Origin: an uncultured Clostridia bacterium
GTDB lineage: Bacteria > Bacillota > Clostridia > Oscillospirales > CAG-272
Direction: 5' to 3'
Assembly: GCA_937894775.1 (NCBI GenBank)
Contig: CALAXC010000392.1
Span: 1 to 5,900 of the forward strand
DNA: 5,900 nucleotides
Numbering within the stretch: position 1 is the first letter of the stretch; each line of letters opens with the position of its first letter. Below are positions 1 to 5,900 of this stretch, in pieces. The notes under the pieces are model-generated. The model was not told the DNA's origin. It did no database searches and saw only the letters and a program-made list of their open reading frames with translations. The position numbers and the translations under genes are program-made.

Positions 1-79
1 CTGATTTTTATTTAATTTTATTTCGTGTGTTTTTGTTCTGCGCTAAATGACGCAGTCCCATAACTATAATTATTTTAAA

Positions 80-1294
80 TTAAGCAAGCTTTGCTTCAAG
101 GCGTTCGCGGATAGCTTTAATAAAGCCTATGGAGTTTACAGCGTGTGCTTTGTAACCCTCGCTTACAAGACCTACGAGGTCTTTTGTCATAATTCCGTCA
201 TTAAGAGTATCTATGCAAGCCTCTTCAAGCTTATTTGCAAAGTCGATAAGCTCGGGAAGATCATCAAGCTCACCTCTCTTACGGAGAGCGCCCGACCACG
301 CATAGATGGTAGCCATAGGGTTTGTGGAGGTATCTTCACCCTTAAGATAGCGGTAGTAGTGGCGGGTAACGGTTCCGTGAGCCGCTTCGTATTCATAATT
401 TCCGTCAGGAGATACAAGCACCGATGTCATCATAGCGAGTGAACCGAATGCTGTTGAAACCATATCCGACATTACGTCACCGTCATAGTTCTTACAAGCC
501 CAGATGTATCCGCCTTCGCTTCTGATAACACGTGCTACCGCATCGTCGATAAGGGTATAGAAATATTCTATTCCAAGCTCTTCGAATTTTTCCTTGTAGT
601 TATTATCGTAGATATCCTGGAAAATGAGTTTGAAGGTCTGGTCATATTTTTTGGAAATAGTATCCTTGGTAGCAAACCAAAGGTCCTGCTTTGTGTTTAT
701 TGCGTACTGGAAGCAGGAGTGCGCAAAGGATATAATAGATGAATCCTTGTTGTACTGTCCTTGAAGAACTCCGCCGCATTCAAAGTCATATATGGTTTCT
801 CTGAAGACGCTTCCGTCATCACCTGTAAATACGAGCTCAGCCTTTCCCGTACCCGTTACACGGTGCTCGGTGGACTTATAAACGTCACCGTATGCATGAC
901 GGGCAATAGTTATAGGCTTTTTCCAATTGCGGACTGCAGGCTTTATCGAGTCGATAAGTATGGGCGCGCGGAAAACTGTACCGTCGAGAATTGCACGGAT
1001 AGTTCCGTTAGGACTTTTCCACATTTCGGAAAGGTTGTATTCTTCAACTCTTTGCTTGTTGGGAGTGATAGTTGCGCATTTTACGGCTACACCGTATTTT
1101 TTGGTTGCGTTAGCCGAGTCAACGGTAACTTGGTCTTTTGTGCGTTCTCTTTCAGGAAGTCCTAAATCGTAGTACTCGGTTTTAAGATCGACAAAGGGAA
1201 GAAGGAGCTCGTCCTTTATCATCTTCCAAAGAATTCTTGTCATTTCATCGCCGTCCATTTCGACGAGCGGTGTTGTCATTTTGATTTTTTTCAT
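80..1294 (-). CDS. icd: NADP-dependent isocitrate dehydrogenase, homodimeric type II (eukaryotic-like)
   Basis: Oxidatively decarboxylates isocitrate to 2-oxoglutarate with NADP+, in the cytoplasm, probably as a homodimer. The 404 aa length fits the eukaryote-like (IDH1/IDH2) subfamily. Seen along the protein: V-E-M-D-G-D-E-M-T-R near 11-20, the substrate motif M-W-K-S-P-N-G-T-I-R at 91-100, A-R-H-A-Y-G-D at 131-137 with Arg132 and Tyr139 matching the human IDH1 residues of the same number, catalytic Lys210 (human Lys212), the metal-binding N-Y-D-G-D-V-x-S-D at 269-277, and E-A-A-H-G-T-V-T-R-H at 303-312. Arg311-His312 in that last motif correspond to the NADP 2'-phosphate contacts. All expected catalytic residues are present. 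The start is supported by GGAGG (1304-1308) 9 nt upstream; Met6 is a weaker alternative. It lies 36 bp downstream of the aconitase gene on the same strand with no promoter seen in the gap, so it is almost certainly co-transcribed. Confidence 0.96.
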   Translation of the reverse strand: MKKIKMTTPLVEMDGDEMTRILWKMIKDELLLPFVDLKTEYYDLGLPERERTKDQVTVDSANATKKYGVAVKCATITPNKQRVEEYNLSEMWKSPNGTIRAILDGTVFRAPILIDSIKPAVRNWKKPITIARHAYGDVYKSTEHRVTGTGKAELVFTGDDGSVFRETIYDFECGGVLQGQYNKDSSIISFAHSCFQYAINTKQDLWFATKDTISKKYDQTFKLIFQDIYDNNYKEKFEELGIEYFYTLIDDAVARVIRSEGGYIWACKNYDGDVMSDMVSTAFGSLAMMTSVLVSPDGNYEYEAAHGTVTRHYYRYLKGEDTSTNPMATIYAWSGALRKRGELDDLPELIDFANKLEEACIDTLNDGIMTKDLVGLVSEGYKAHAVNSIGFIKAIRERLEAKLA

Positions 1295-1330
1295 AGTTCA
1301 ATACCTCCGAACAGTTTGAAAAATATTTTA

Positions 1331-3577
1331 TTAGTCTTCGATGTGGTTTTTGTAGTAGTTCATAAGACAGCCGTCAAGAATGATCTCTTTTTCGTCATCG
1401 GTAAGTCCTTTAACGTAGAGTGTAATATCTTCAACGGTTCCGTCTGCCTTGATTACCTTTGCTGCGAATTCTTCATCGCCGCGAGCGATCTTTTCTCTGA
1501 TTCCTTCAACGAAAACGTAATCTCCGCATTCGTAGGGGAACTCTGCACTTTCGGCAAGAGTAAAGGGAAGGATACCCCAGTTTATACAGTTGGAACGGTA
1601 ACGCTTGGTGGCAAATTCATAGCAGATGTTAGCAAATCCGCCGAGAACCTTCTGGCAGGAAGCTGCCTGCTCACGAGCCGAACCGTCACCGGGCTTGTTT
1701 GCGAATACGCAAGAACCGAATTGAGTGTTCTTGATAAGCTCGTCTGCGTTTCCAACCTTGGAAAGAACTGCGATAAGCTCCGATGTGTCGCCACCGTTTC
1801 TGCGTGCCGCTTCTGTCGCTGCTACAGCTTTGGAACGTCCTACGTATTCGGGAACTCTGCGTGAAAGTGCGAATTCAGCAAGACGGAGCGGATTTGAACG
1901 GTAGGAAGAGGTCTCACCCGAGGGGATAAGCTCGTCTGTGGTCGTAACCGCATCGCGGATAACAGCAGCAAGCTTTACAAGAAGATTGTCGGTAAGCTCG
2001 TATTGCTCGGGCCAGTCGGTTATGTTAGGGCCGAGAATAAGATCTGCAGAAGGATCTGCTTTTCCAAATCCGTAATAAACACGTTTTTTGTAAACGCTGC
2101 TGTCGAAATGGTATTCGTGGGGTTCGTGATCGTAATCAACATCGGTTGCGGCAGTAATTATACCGCCGTTTCGAGCTGTAGCTGCAATACTGCGTGCATC
2201 CATAAGAGCCACGCCCGCAAGCTGTCCTTCACCCGGCTTTGAGCCTTCACGGTTGGGGAAGTTACGTGTTGTGTGACGGAGAGAGAGCCCGTTGTTTGCG
2301 GGAACGTCACCTGCACCGAAGCAAGGTCCGCAGAAGGAAGGCTTAATTACAGCGCCTGCGCTCAAAAGCTCTGCGCTTACTCCTATTTTTGTAAGCTCAA
2401 GAGAAACGGGTACACTTGTGGGATAAACCGAAAGGGAGAAATAACCGTTGCCTGTGCTTTGATCGCGGAGGATCGAAGCCGCTTCATCGATACTGTCAAA
2501 CATACCGCCCGCACATCCTGCGATGATACCCTGATCTGCCATTACAGATCCGTCGGCTTGAACCTTTGAAGCAAGGTCAAGGTTGCAAGAACCGAATTTC
2601 TTTTTAGCTTCTGCCTCTACTGATGCCAGAATTTCTTTTGCGTTCTTCTGGAATTCGTGAATAGTGTATGCGTTTGAAGGATGGAAGGGAAGCGCTATCA
2701 TCGATTCCATCTTGGAAAGATCTATTTCTATCATAGCATCATAGTACGCTACACCGTTCGGATAAAGACGCTTATAATCTTCGGGACGGCCGTGAGCGAT
2801 ATAATGCTGCTCTGTGATCTCATCGGTTTCCCAGATAGAAGAAAGACAGGTGGTTTCGGTGGTCATAACGTCGATACCGTTACGGAAATCAATAGAAAGA
2901 TTTTTAACACCGGGACCTACAAATTCAAGGACCTTATTTTTAACAAATCCGTTTTTGAAGGTCGCGCCGACGAGCGCTATTGCTACGTCGTGAGGTCCGA
3001 TTCCTTTTTTGGGAGTACCTGTGAGATAAACGAGTACTACCTCGGGAGCTTTTATGTCATATGTATTCTTTAAAAGCTGTTTAACAAGCTCTGGGCCGCC
3101 TTCGCCCACACCCATAGTACCGAGCGCACCGTAACGGGTGTGTGAGTCGGATCCGAGTATCATTTTTCCGCATCCTGCAAGCTCTTCACGCGCATAGGAG
3201 TGAATTACACTCTGGTTTGCGGGAACATATATTCCACCGTATTTTTTAGCGGCAGAAAGACCGAAAACGTGGTCGTCTTCATTAATGGTTCCGCCAACGG
3301 CACAAAGTGAGTTGTGGCAGTTTGTCATAGCATAGGGAATAGGAAATTCTTTCATTCCGCTTGCTCTTGCTGTCTGTATTATTCCAACATAGGTTATATC
3401 GTGTGAAACGAGTGCATCGAATTTGATACGGAGAGCATCATTATCGGTGCTGTTGTTGTGCGAACTCAGAATAGAGTAAGCTATTGTGTTTTTACGTGCT
3501 TCGCTTGACGGTACATTGCTTTGGGCAACAGGCTTGCCGTCTACGAGATAAACACCGTTTGAGGTTAATTTTATCAT
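1331..3577 (-). CDS. acn: Aconitate hydratase (iron-sulfur, clostridial ~750-aa type)
   Basis: Interconverts citrate and isocitrate through cis-aconitate, using a 4Fe-4S cluster in the cytoplasm. With the start chosen here it is 748 aa. Seen: S-D-S-H-T-R-Y-G at 143-150; the three cluster cysteines at Cys355 (A-G-C-A-G-G) and Cys416/Cys419 (F-C-G-P-C-F-G); R-N-F-P-N-R-E-G-S at 438-446; and a C-terminal swivel domain with G-D-G-S-A-R-E-Q-A-A at 630-639, whose Arg belongs to the aconitase active-site loop. The family is dehydratase-type aconitase; homoaconitase or isopropylmalate isomerase is less likely given the single-chain architecture and the icd gene immediately downstream. An in-frame ATG exists 30 bp further upstream (3607), but it falls at the predicted transcription start and lacks a ribosome binding site. 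AAGGAG at 3585-3590 sits 7 nt before the ATG used here. It is the first gene of the acn-icd operon. Confidence 0.95.
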   Translation of the reverse strand: MIKLTSNGVYLVDGKPVAQSNVPSSEARKNTIAYSILSSHNNSTDNDALRIKFDALVSHDITYVGIIQTARASGMKEFPIPYAMTNCHNSLCAVGGTINEDDHVFGLSAAKKYGGIYVPANQSVIHSYAREELAGCGKMILGSDSHTRYGALGTMGVGEGGPELVKQLLKNTYDIKAPEVVLVYLTGTPKKGIGPHDVAIALVGATFKNGFVKNKVLEFVGPGVKNLSIDFRNGIDVMTTETTCLSSIWETDEITEQHYIAHGRPEDYKRLYPNGVAYYDAMIEIDLSKMESMIALPFHPSNAYTIHEFQKNAKEILASVEAEAKKKFGSCNLDLASKVQADGSVMADQGIIAGCAGGMFDSIDEAASILRDQSTGNGYFSLSVYPTSVPVSLELTKIGVSAELLSAGAVIKPSFCGPCFGAGDVPANNGLSLRHTTRNFPNREGSKPGEGQLAGVALMDARSIAATARNGGIITAATDVDYDHEPHEYHFDSSVYKKRVYYGFGKADPSADLILGPNITDWPEQYELTDNLLVKLAAVIRDAVTTTDELIPSGETSSYRSNPLRLAEFALSRRVPEYVGRSKAVAATEAARRNGGDTSELIAVLSKVGNADELIKNTQFGSCVFANKPGDGSAREQAASCQKVLGGFANICYEFATKRYRSNCINWGILPFTLAESAEFPYECGDYVFVEGIREKIARGDEEFAAKVIKADGTVEDITLYVKGLTDDEKEIILDGCLMNYYKNHIED

Positions 3578-3584
3578 ATTACAG

Positions 3585-3590
3585 CTCCTT
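3585..3590 (-). promoter_or_regulatory. Ribosome binding site of acn
   Basis: On the minus strand this reads AAGGAG, 7 nt before the ATG at 3577. It decides the aconitase start against the in-frame ATG at 3607, which would add ten residues (M-F-K-F-L-T-R-S-C-N) not expected for the family. Confidence 0.85.
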
Positions 3591-3615
3591 GTTAAAAATT
3601 TAAACATACATATAT

Positions 3616-3644
3616 ATTATAACTTATTCCAACATAAAAGTCAA
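3616..3644 (-). promoter_or_regulatory. Sigma-A promoter of the acn-icd operon
   Basis: Minus strand: -35 TTGACT (3639-3644), a 17-bp spacer, and a perfect -10 TATAAT (3616-3621). Transcription would start near 3609, giving a leader of about 30 nt, just enough for the AAGGAG ribosome binding site. There is no room for a riboswitch or attenuator in such a leader, so any control should act at initiation. Confidence 0.85.
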
Positions 3645-3705
3645 GTAAATACCGCTTTTTATATCTCAATATTTGTCAAAATATGTATTGGTAAAAATAT
3701 ACAAA

Positions 3706-3723
3706 AAAAATTGTCGAATTTTT
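3706..3723. repeat. Inverted repeat between divergent promoters, possible operator
   Basis: Two perfect 7-bp arms, AAAAATT and AATTTTT, flank the 4-bp centre GTCG. The site lies 22 bp upstream of the -35 of the PTS-like gene and about 60 bp upstream of the -35 of acn. Its shape and position would suit a dimeric regulator. The arms are all A/T in very AT-rich DNA, so chance is a serious alternative. I cannot assign a regulator family. Confidence 0.3.
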
Positions 3724-3745
3724 ATAATATTGTTATTTTTTTAAC

Positions 3746-3774
3746 TTGAAATAGAAAAGATCATTTGCTATAAT
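3746..3774 (+). promoter_or_regulatory. Sigma-A promoter of the PTS EIIC-like gene
   Basis: -35 TTGAAA (3746-3751), a 17-bp spacer, and a perfect -10 TATAAT (3769-3774) with an upstream TG (3766-3767) that forms an extended -10. Transcription would start near 3781, leaving a leader of about 32 nt before the ATG at 3813, with GGGAG at 3802-3806 as ribosome binding site. Confidence 0.85.
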
Positions 3775-3812
3775 GAAACTAATATTGAGTAAAAATATGA
3801 TGGGAGATTATT

Positions 3813-4961
3813 ATGAAAGTAAAAGAAACTCTAAAGAAATATCTGAAAAGATATTTTATTGATGCTATGGGTTCTATGGCGCAGGGACTGTTTGCCTCTC
3901 TGCTTATAGGAACTATAATCGGAACTCTTGCGGGATATGTCGGTAAGGTGGAAGCACTTGGCTGGCTTGCTGATTCAATGAATATGATAGCAAGTGCCGC
4001 AAAAGCCGCAACAGGTATGGCGATAGGCGTAGCGATCGCACACAGACTTGGAGCACATCCTCTTGTTATCTTTTCGAGCGCTGCGGTAGGATATCTTTCC
4101 AATGCTATGGGTGCTATCATAAATAACAGTACAGGTGCGCTCGTAAAATGGGGTGTACTTGCAAATACCGGTGAAGGTATTTTTTACGGTGCAGGTCCTG
4201 CGGGTGCGTTTTTCGCTGTTATAATTGCGGCTGAGATAGGAATGCTCGTCTCTAAAAAAACTAAGGTCGATATTCTTGTGACGCCATTGGTTACACTTGC
4301 GGTAGGATTTATAGCTTCTATAATTTTCTGTCCTGCAATTTCTTACATTATGTATTATCTTGGTATATTCATAACAAACGCTACATATTGGTCGCCTTTT
4401 CTTATGGGTATCGTGCTTTCTGTGGTTATGGGTATCATACTTACACTTCCGATTTCAAGTGCGGCAATATGCGCTATGATATTCTCCGAGGCTGCGCAGC
4501 TTGTTGCAAAGCTTGACGGAAAGGAAGAAGCATTTTTGCTTGCAGGCGGAGCTTGTGTTGCGGGATGCTGTGCGCAGATGGTAGGCTTTGCTGTTGTAAG
4601 CTTCAGAGAGAATAAGTGGGGAGGAATCGTATCGCAGGGACTTGGCACGTCGATGCTACAGATGGGCAATATAGTTAAAAAGCCGATAATCTGGTTAGCT
4701 CCTACTCTTGCGGCTGCAGTAACGGGACCGATATCTACTATGCTCTTTAAACTTAAATGCTCCGGTGTTTCGGCAGGTATGGGTACTTGCGGTATGGTAG
4801 GACCGATAGGTGTTATTACGTCAACCGAATCCACACCTATGATGTGGATAGGACTTCTTCTTGTTTGTATAGTTCTTCCCGCAATTCTTTCCTTTGCTTT
4901 CAATGAAATATTCAGAAAGCTCGGTTGGATACAAACGGGTGATATGCAGCTTGATCTTTGA
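3813..4961 (+). CDS. PTS_EIIC_2 / PfoR-family membrane protein (PTS sugar transporter subunit IIC-like)
   Basis: A 382-aa polytopic inner-membrane protein. A basic, amphipathic N-terminus (residues 1-15, rich in Lys) is followed by roughly eight to ten hydrophobic segments, for example about 22-42, 84-106, 131-146, 153-174, 194-214, 238-262, 292-312 and 344-364. Glycine-rich conserved-looking stretches include T-L-P-I-S-S-A-A-I (211-219), G-P-I-S-T-M-L-F-K (305-313) and G-M-G-T-C-G-M-V-G-P-I-G (322-333). These match my recollection of the PTS_EIIC_2 family, which includes PfoR (PfoS/R) of Clostridium perfringens, described as affecting perfringolysin expression. No IIA or IIB domain is fused or adjacent, so phosphotransfer-driven sugar uptake is unproven and the substrate is unknown. 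The start is supported by GGGAG 6 nt upstream. All four Arg codons are AGA. It is divergent from acn-icd and appears monocistronic, ending at a strong terminator. Confidence 0.85.
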   Translation: MKVKETLKKYLKRYFIDAMGSMAQGLFASLLIGTIIGTLAGYVGKVEALGWLADSMNMIASAAKAATGMAIGVAIAHRLGAHPLVIFSSAAVGYLSNAMGAIINNSTGALVKWGVLANTGEGIFYGAGPAGAFFAVIIAAEIGMLVSKKTKVDILVTPLVTLAVGFIASIIFCPAISYIMYYLGIFITNATYWSPFLMGIVLSVVMGIILTLPISSAAICAMIFSEAAQLVAKLDGKEEAFLLAGGACVAGCCAQMVGFAVVSFRENKWGGIVSQGLGTSMLQMGNIVKKPIIWLAPTLAAAVTGPISTMLFKLKCSGVSAGMGTCGMVGPIGVITSTESTPMMWIGLLLVCIVLPAILSFAFNEIFRKLGWIQTGDMQLDL

Positions 4962-4982
4962 TCAAAATTTAAATCTAATAAT

Positions 4983-5021
4983 AAAAATGCGAAATTATGC
5001 TTGCAAGTTTCGCATTTTTTT
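4983..5021 (+). terminator. Intrinsic terminator after the PTS EIIC-like gene
   Basis: A 12-bp perfect stem, AAAAATGCGAAA (4983-4994) pairing with TTTCGCATTTTT (5008-5019), closes a 13-nt loop and runs into a T tract. It lies 21 bp after the stop codon. The A-rich 5' arm would also give a U tract on the opposite strand, so it could work in both directions. Confidence 0.85.
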
Positions 5022-5022
5022 A

Positions 5023-5051
5023 TTGACTTTTTTGACCTTCGGGTGTATATT
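5023..5051 (+). promoter_or_regulatory. Sigma-A promoter of the decarboxylase beta-subunit-like gene
   Basis: -35 TTGACT (5023-5028), a 17-bp spacer, and -10 TATATT (5046-5051). It begins only 1-2 bp after the T tract of the preceding terminator, so the two transcription units abut. The leader would be about 35 nt and contains AAAGGAG (5079-5085), 8 nt before the ATG at 5094. Confidence 0.8.
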
Positions 5052-5093
5052 ATTCAAAGAAAGCGAAATGCTCATATTAAAGGAGTTCTAAAT

Positions 5094-5375
5094 ATGGAGA
5101 TTTTATACGAAAGCTTTTTATCACTTTTTCAAGGCGATGGATGGAAGTACATCGTTATGTGGGCGATAGGCGGACTGTTGATCTTTCTTGCGATAAAGAA
5201 AGAAATGGAGCCTACGCTTCTTTTGCCGCTCGGATTCGGTACTATTATGGTAAATCTTCCGTTTTCGGGAGCAATAAGTCAGACGGTTGACGGAGTTTTC
5301 ACCGAGGGACCGTTAAGCACGTTGTTTGATGCGGGTATTGCCAACGAGTTGTTCCCGCTGATCCTCTTTATCGGT
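5094..5375 (+). other. 5' part of an oadB/gcdB-like gene
   Basis: This is the part of the open frame that belongs with the upstream promoter and ribosome binding site. The intact protein (about 370-430 aa) would couple decarboxylation of oxaloacetate, glutaconyl-CoA or methylmalonyl-CoA to Na+ export. The fragment cannot distinguish these substrates, because that is set by the alpha subunit, which is not in the window. A monocistronic-looking start right after a terminator suggests that the native downstream genes would help identify it. Confidence 0.7.
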
Positions 5376-5900
5376 TTGCCGATTTGTATTGTTCCTTTGA
5401 TTTTACTGGGACGCCAGATCCGGAAAATTTACCGGAAATCCTATGAAGGCATCGCAGTGGTCTATTCCCGGATGCACGAGGTCTTTACAGGAATTAATGT
5501 CGTAAAGGCATATCATACAGAGGAACGGGAAAGCAAGCGGTTCTGTTACTCCAATAATCATTATGTGAAAACGGTTGTCCGTGCGATCCGCGCGCAGCTC
5601 TTGATGTCGCCGCTGATGGAAACTGTTTCCGTTGCATGTACGCTTGTTTTTCTGATTTACAGTTACAGTCAGGAAGTTCCGCTTTCTTCTCTGGCGCAGA
5701 TGCTCGCGCCTTGTTTGCTGGCATACCGTCCGATCAAAGATTTGGCGAAAGTTGCAACTTATATTCAGCGGAGTATGGCTGCTGCGGATCGTTATTTCCA
5801 GATCATTGATATGGATACATCAGTAAAAGAAAAGGAAAATCCGGAACCGTTGAAGAGCTTTGAAGACCGGATTTCGTTCAAGGATGTGACATTCTCTTAT
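5094..5900 (+). CDS. Chimeric open frame: OadB/GcdB-type decarboxylase beta-subunit N-terminus joined to an ABC exporter; 3'-partial
   Basis: An uninterrupted frame of 269 codons with a good ribosome binding site and no stop before the window ends. Residues 1-94 resemble the N-terminus of the membrane beta subunit of sodium-pumping decarboxylases: a first membrane helix, then L-A-I-K-K-E-M-E-P-T-L-L-L-P-L-G-F-G (33-49), N-L-P (54-56) and E-L-F-P-L-I-L-F-I-G (85-94), where the family normally continues with I-G-A-M-x-D-F. Here it switches at residue 95 to ABC exporter sequence: a late transmembrane helix ending L-L-G-R-Q-I-R-K (104-111), a coupling region with V-V-K-A-Y (135-139) and E-E-R-E (143-146), further helices near 170-190 and 196-212, and I-S-F-K-D-V-T-F-S-Y (260-269), the first strand of the ATPase domain. 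The beta-subunit part lacks about three quarters of the protein including the Na+-site aspartate; the exporter lacks its first helices and, in this window, its Walker motifs. Neither half should be functional as shown. A contig mis-join is the likeliest explanation. Confidence 0.75.
   Translation, partial: MEILYESFLSLFQGDGWKYIVMWAIGGLLIFLAIKKEMEPTLLLPLGFGTIMVNLPFSGAISQTVDGVFTEGPLSTLFDAGIANELFPLILFIGLPICIVPLILLGRQIRKIYRKSYEGIAVVYSRMHEVFTGINVVKAYHTEERESKRFCYSNNHYVKTVVRAIRAQLLMSPLMETVSVACTLVFLIYSYSQEVPLSSLAQMLAPCLLAYRPIKDLAKVATYIQRSMAAADRYFQIIDMDTSVKEKENPEPLKSFEDRISFKDVTFSY
5376..5900 (+). other. Internal fragment of an ABC transporter permease/ATPase (MsbA-like exporter)
   Basis: Covers the second half of the transmembrane domain and the beginning of the nucleotide-binding domain of a type IV (MsbA/multidrug-like) ABC exporter. 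It runs past the window edge before Walker A. The missing N-terminal part would be roughly 150-200 residues. Twelve Arg codons occur, seven CGG, three CGT, two CGC and none AGA, unlike the genes to the left, which argues for a donor genome other than the Clostridia-like one. The transported substrate cannot be inferred. Confidence 0.7.

Noticed and set aside
38..55. Small inverted repeat CTGCG/CGCAG with an 8-nt loop downstream of icd, as a possible operon terminator
   Set aside because: The stem is only 5 bp and, in the icd direction, is followed by an A-rich stretch rather than a T tract. Any real terminator may lie before position 1.
1316..1864. 182-codon plus-strand frame antisense to the 3' part of acn
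   Set aside because: It is a shadow of the well-supported aconitase reading on the opposite strand, with no ribosome binding site or family resemblance.
3578..3607. Upstream ATG extending the aconitase by ten residues
   Set aside because: It lies at the predicted transcription start, has no ribosome binding site, and the internal ATG at 3577 has AAGGAG at ideal spacing.
4355..4903. 182-codon minus-strand frame within the PTS-like gene
   Set aside because: It is antisense to a clear membrane-protein gene; its Pro/Thr/Ile-rich composition is what reverse reading of hydrophobic codons produces.
4894..5091. 65-codon plus-strand frame across the end of the PTS-like gene and the terminator
   Set aside because: It overlaps the real gene out of frame, reads through the terminator hairpin and promoter, and has no recognisable product.
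5494..5724. 76-codon minus-strand frame inside the ABC exporter fragment
   Set aside because: It is antisense to a clear ABC transporter reading and has no recognisable features.
5094..5900. A novel sodium-pump/ABC exporter fusion protein as a new biological system
   Set aside because: Both halves are truncated inside membrane regions, key residues of the pump are missing, and codon usage changes at the join, all of which fit a chimeric assembly better.

Overview
The window looks like a chromosomal segment from an anaerobic low-GC Firmicute, most likely a gut-type Clostridia. The evidence is AT-rich intergenic DNA, strong GGAGG-type ribosome binding sites, near-consensus sigma-A promoters, and three or four clostridial-looking metabolic genes. 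No RNA gene, CRISPR array, insertion sequence or phage gene is visible. The last ~525 bases appear to come from a different source (see below).

Layout: (1) 80-3577, minus strand, a two-gene operon. Aconitate hydratase is followed 36 bp later by NADP-dependent isocitrate dehydrogenase, so the operon converts citrate to 2-oxoglutarate and NADPH. In anaerobes this oxidative half of the TCA cycle mainly supplies glutamate. No citrate synthase is present in the window. (2) 3578-3812, a divergent AT-rich intergenic region. It carries an excellent -35/-10 pair for each direction and an 18-bp perfect-arm inverted repeat between the two promoters. (3) 3813-4961, plus strand, a polytopic membrane protein of the PTS_EIIC_2 / PfoR type, followed by a strong intrinsic terminator. 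(4) 5023-5093, a further near-consensus promoter and ribosome binding site. (5) 5094-5900, an open frame that runs off the window.

The last frame is the most notable thing here. Residues 1 to about 94 read as the N-terminus of the membrane beta subunit of a sodium-pumping decarboxylase (OadB/GcdB type). From about residue 95 it reads, in frame, as the middle of an ABC exporter (late transmembrane domain up to the first strand of the ATPase domain). Arginine codon usage changes at the same place: CGG is dominant after the join, and was not seen among the arginine codons I checked before it. The simplest explanation is a chimeric contig join at a short shared stretch encoding a hydrophobic L-F-I-G segment; a genuine gene fusion or recombination is less likely. 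I found no convincing evidence of a previously undescribed biological system.
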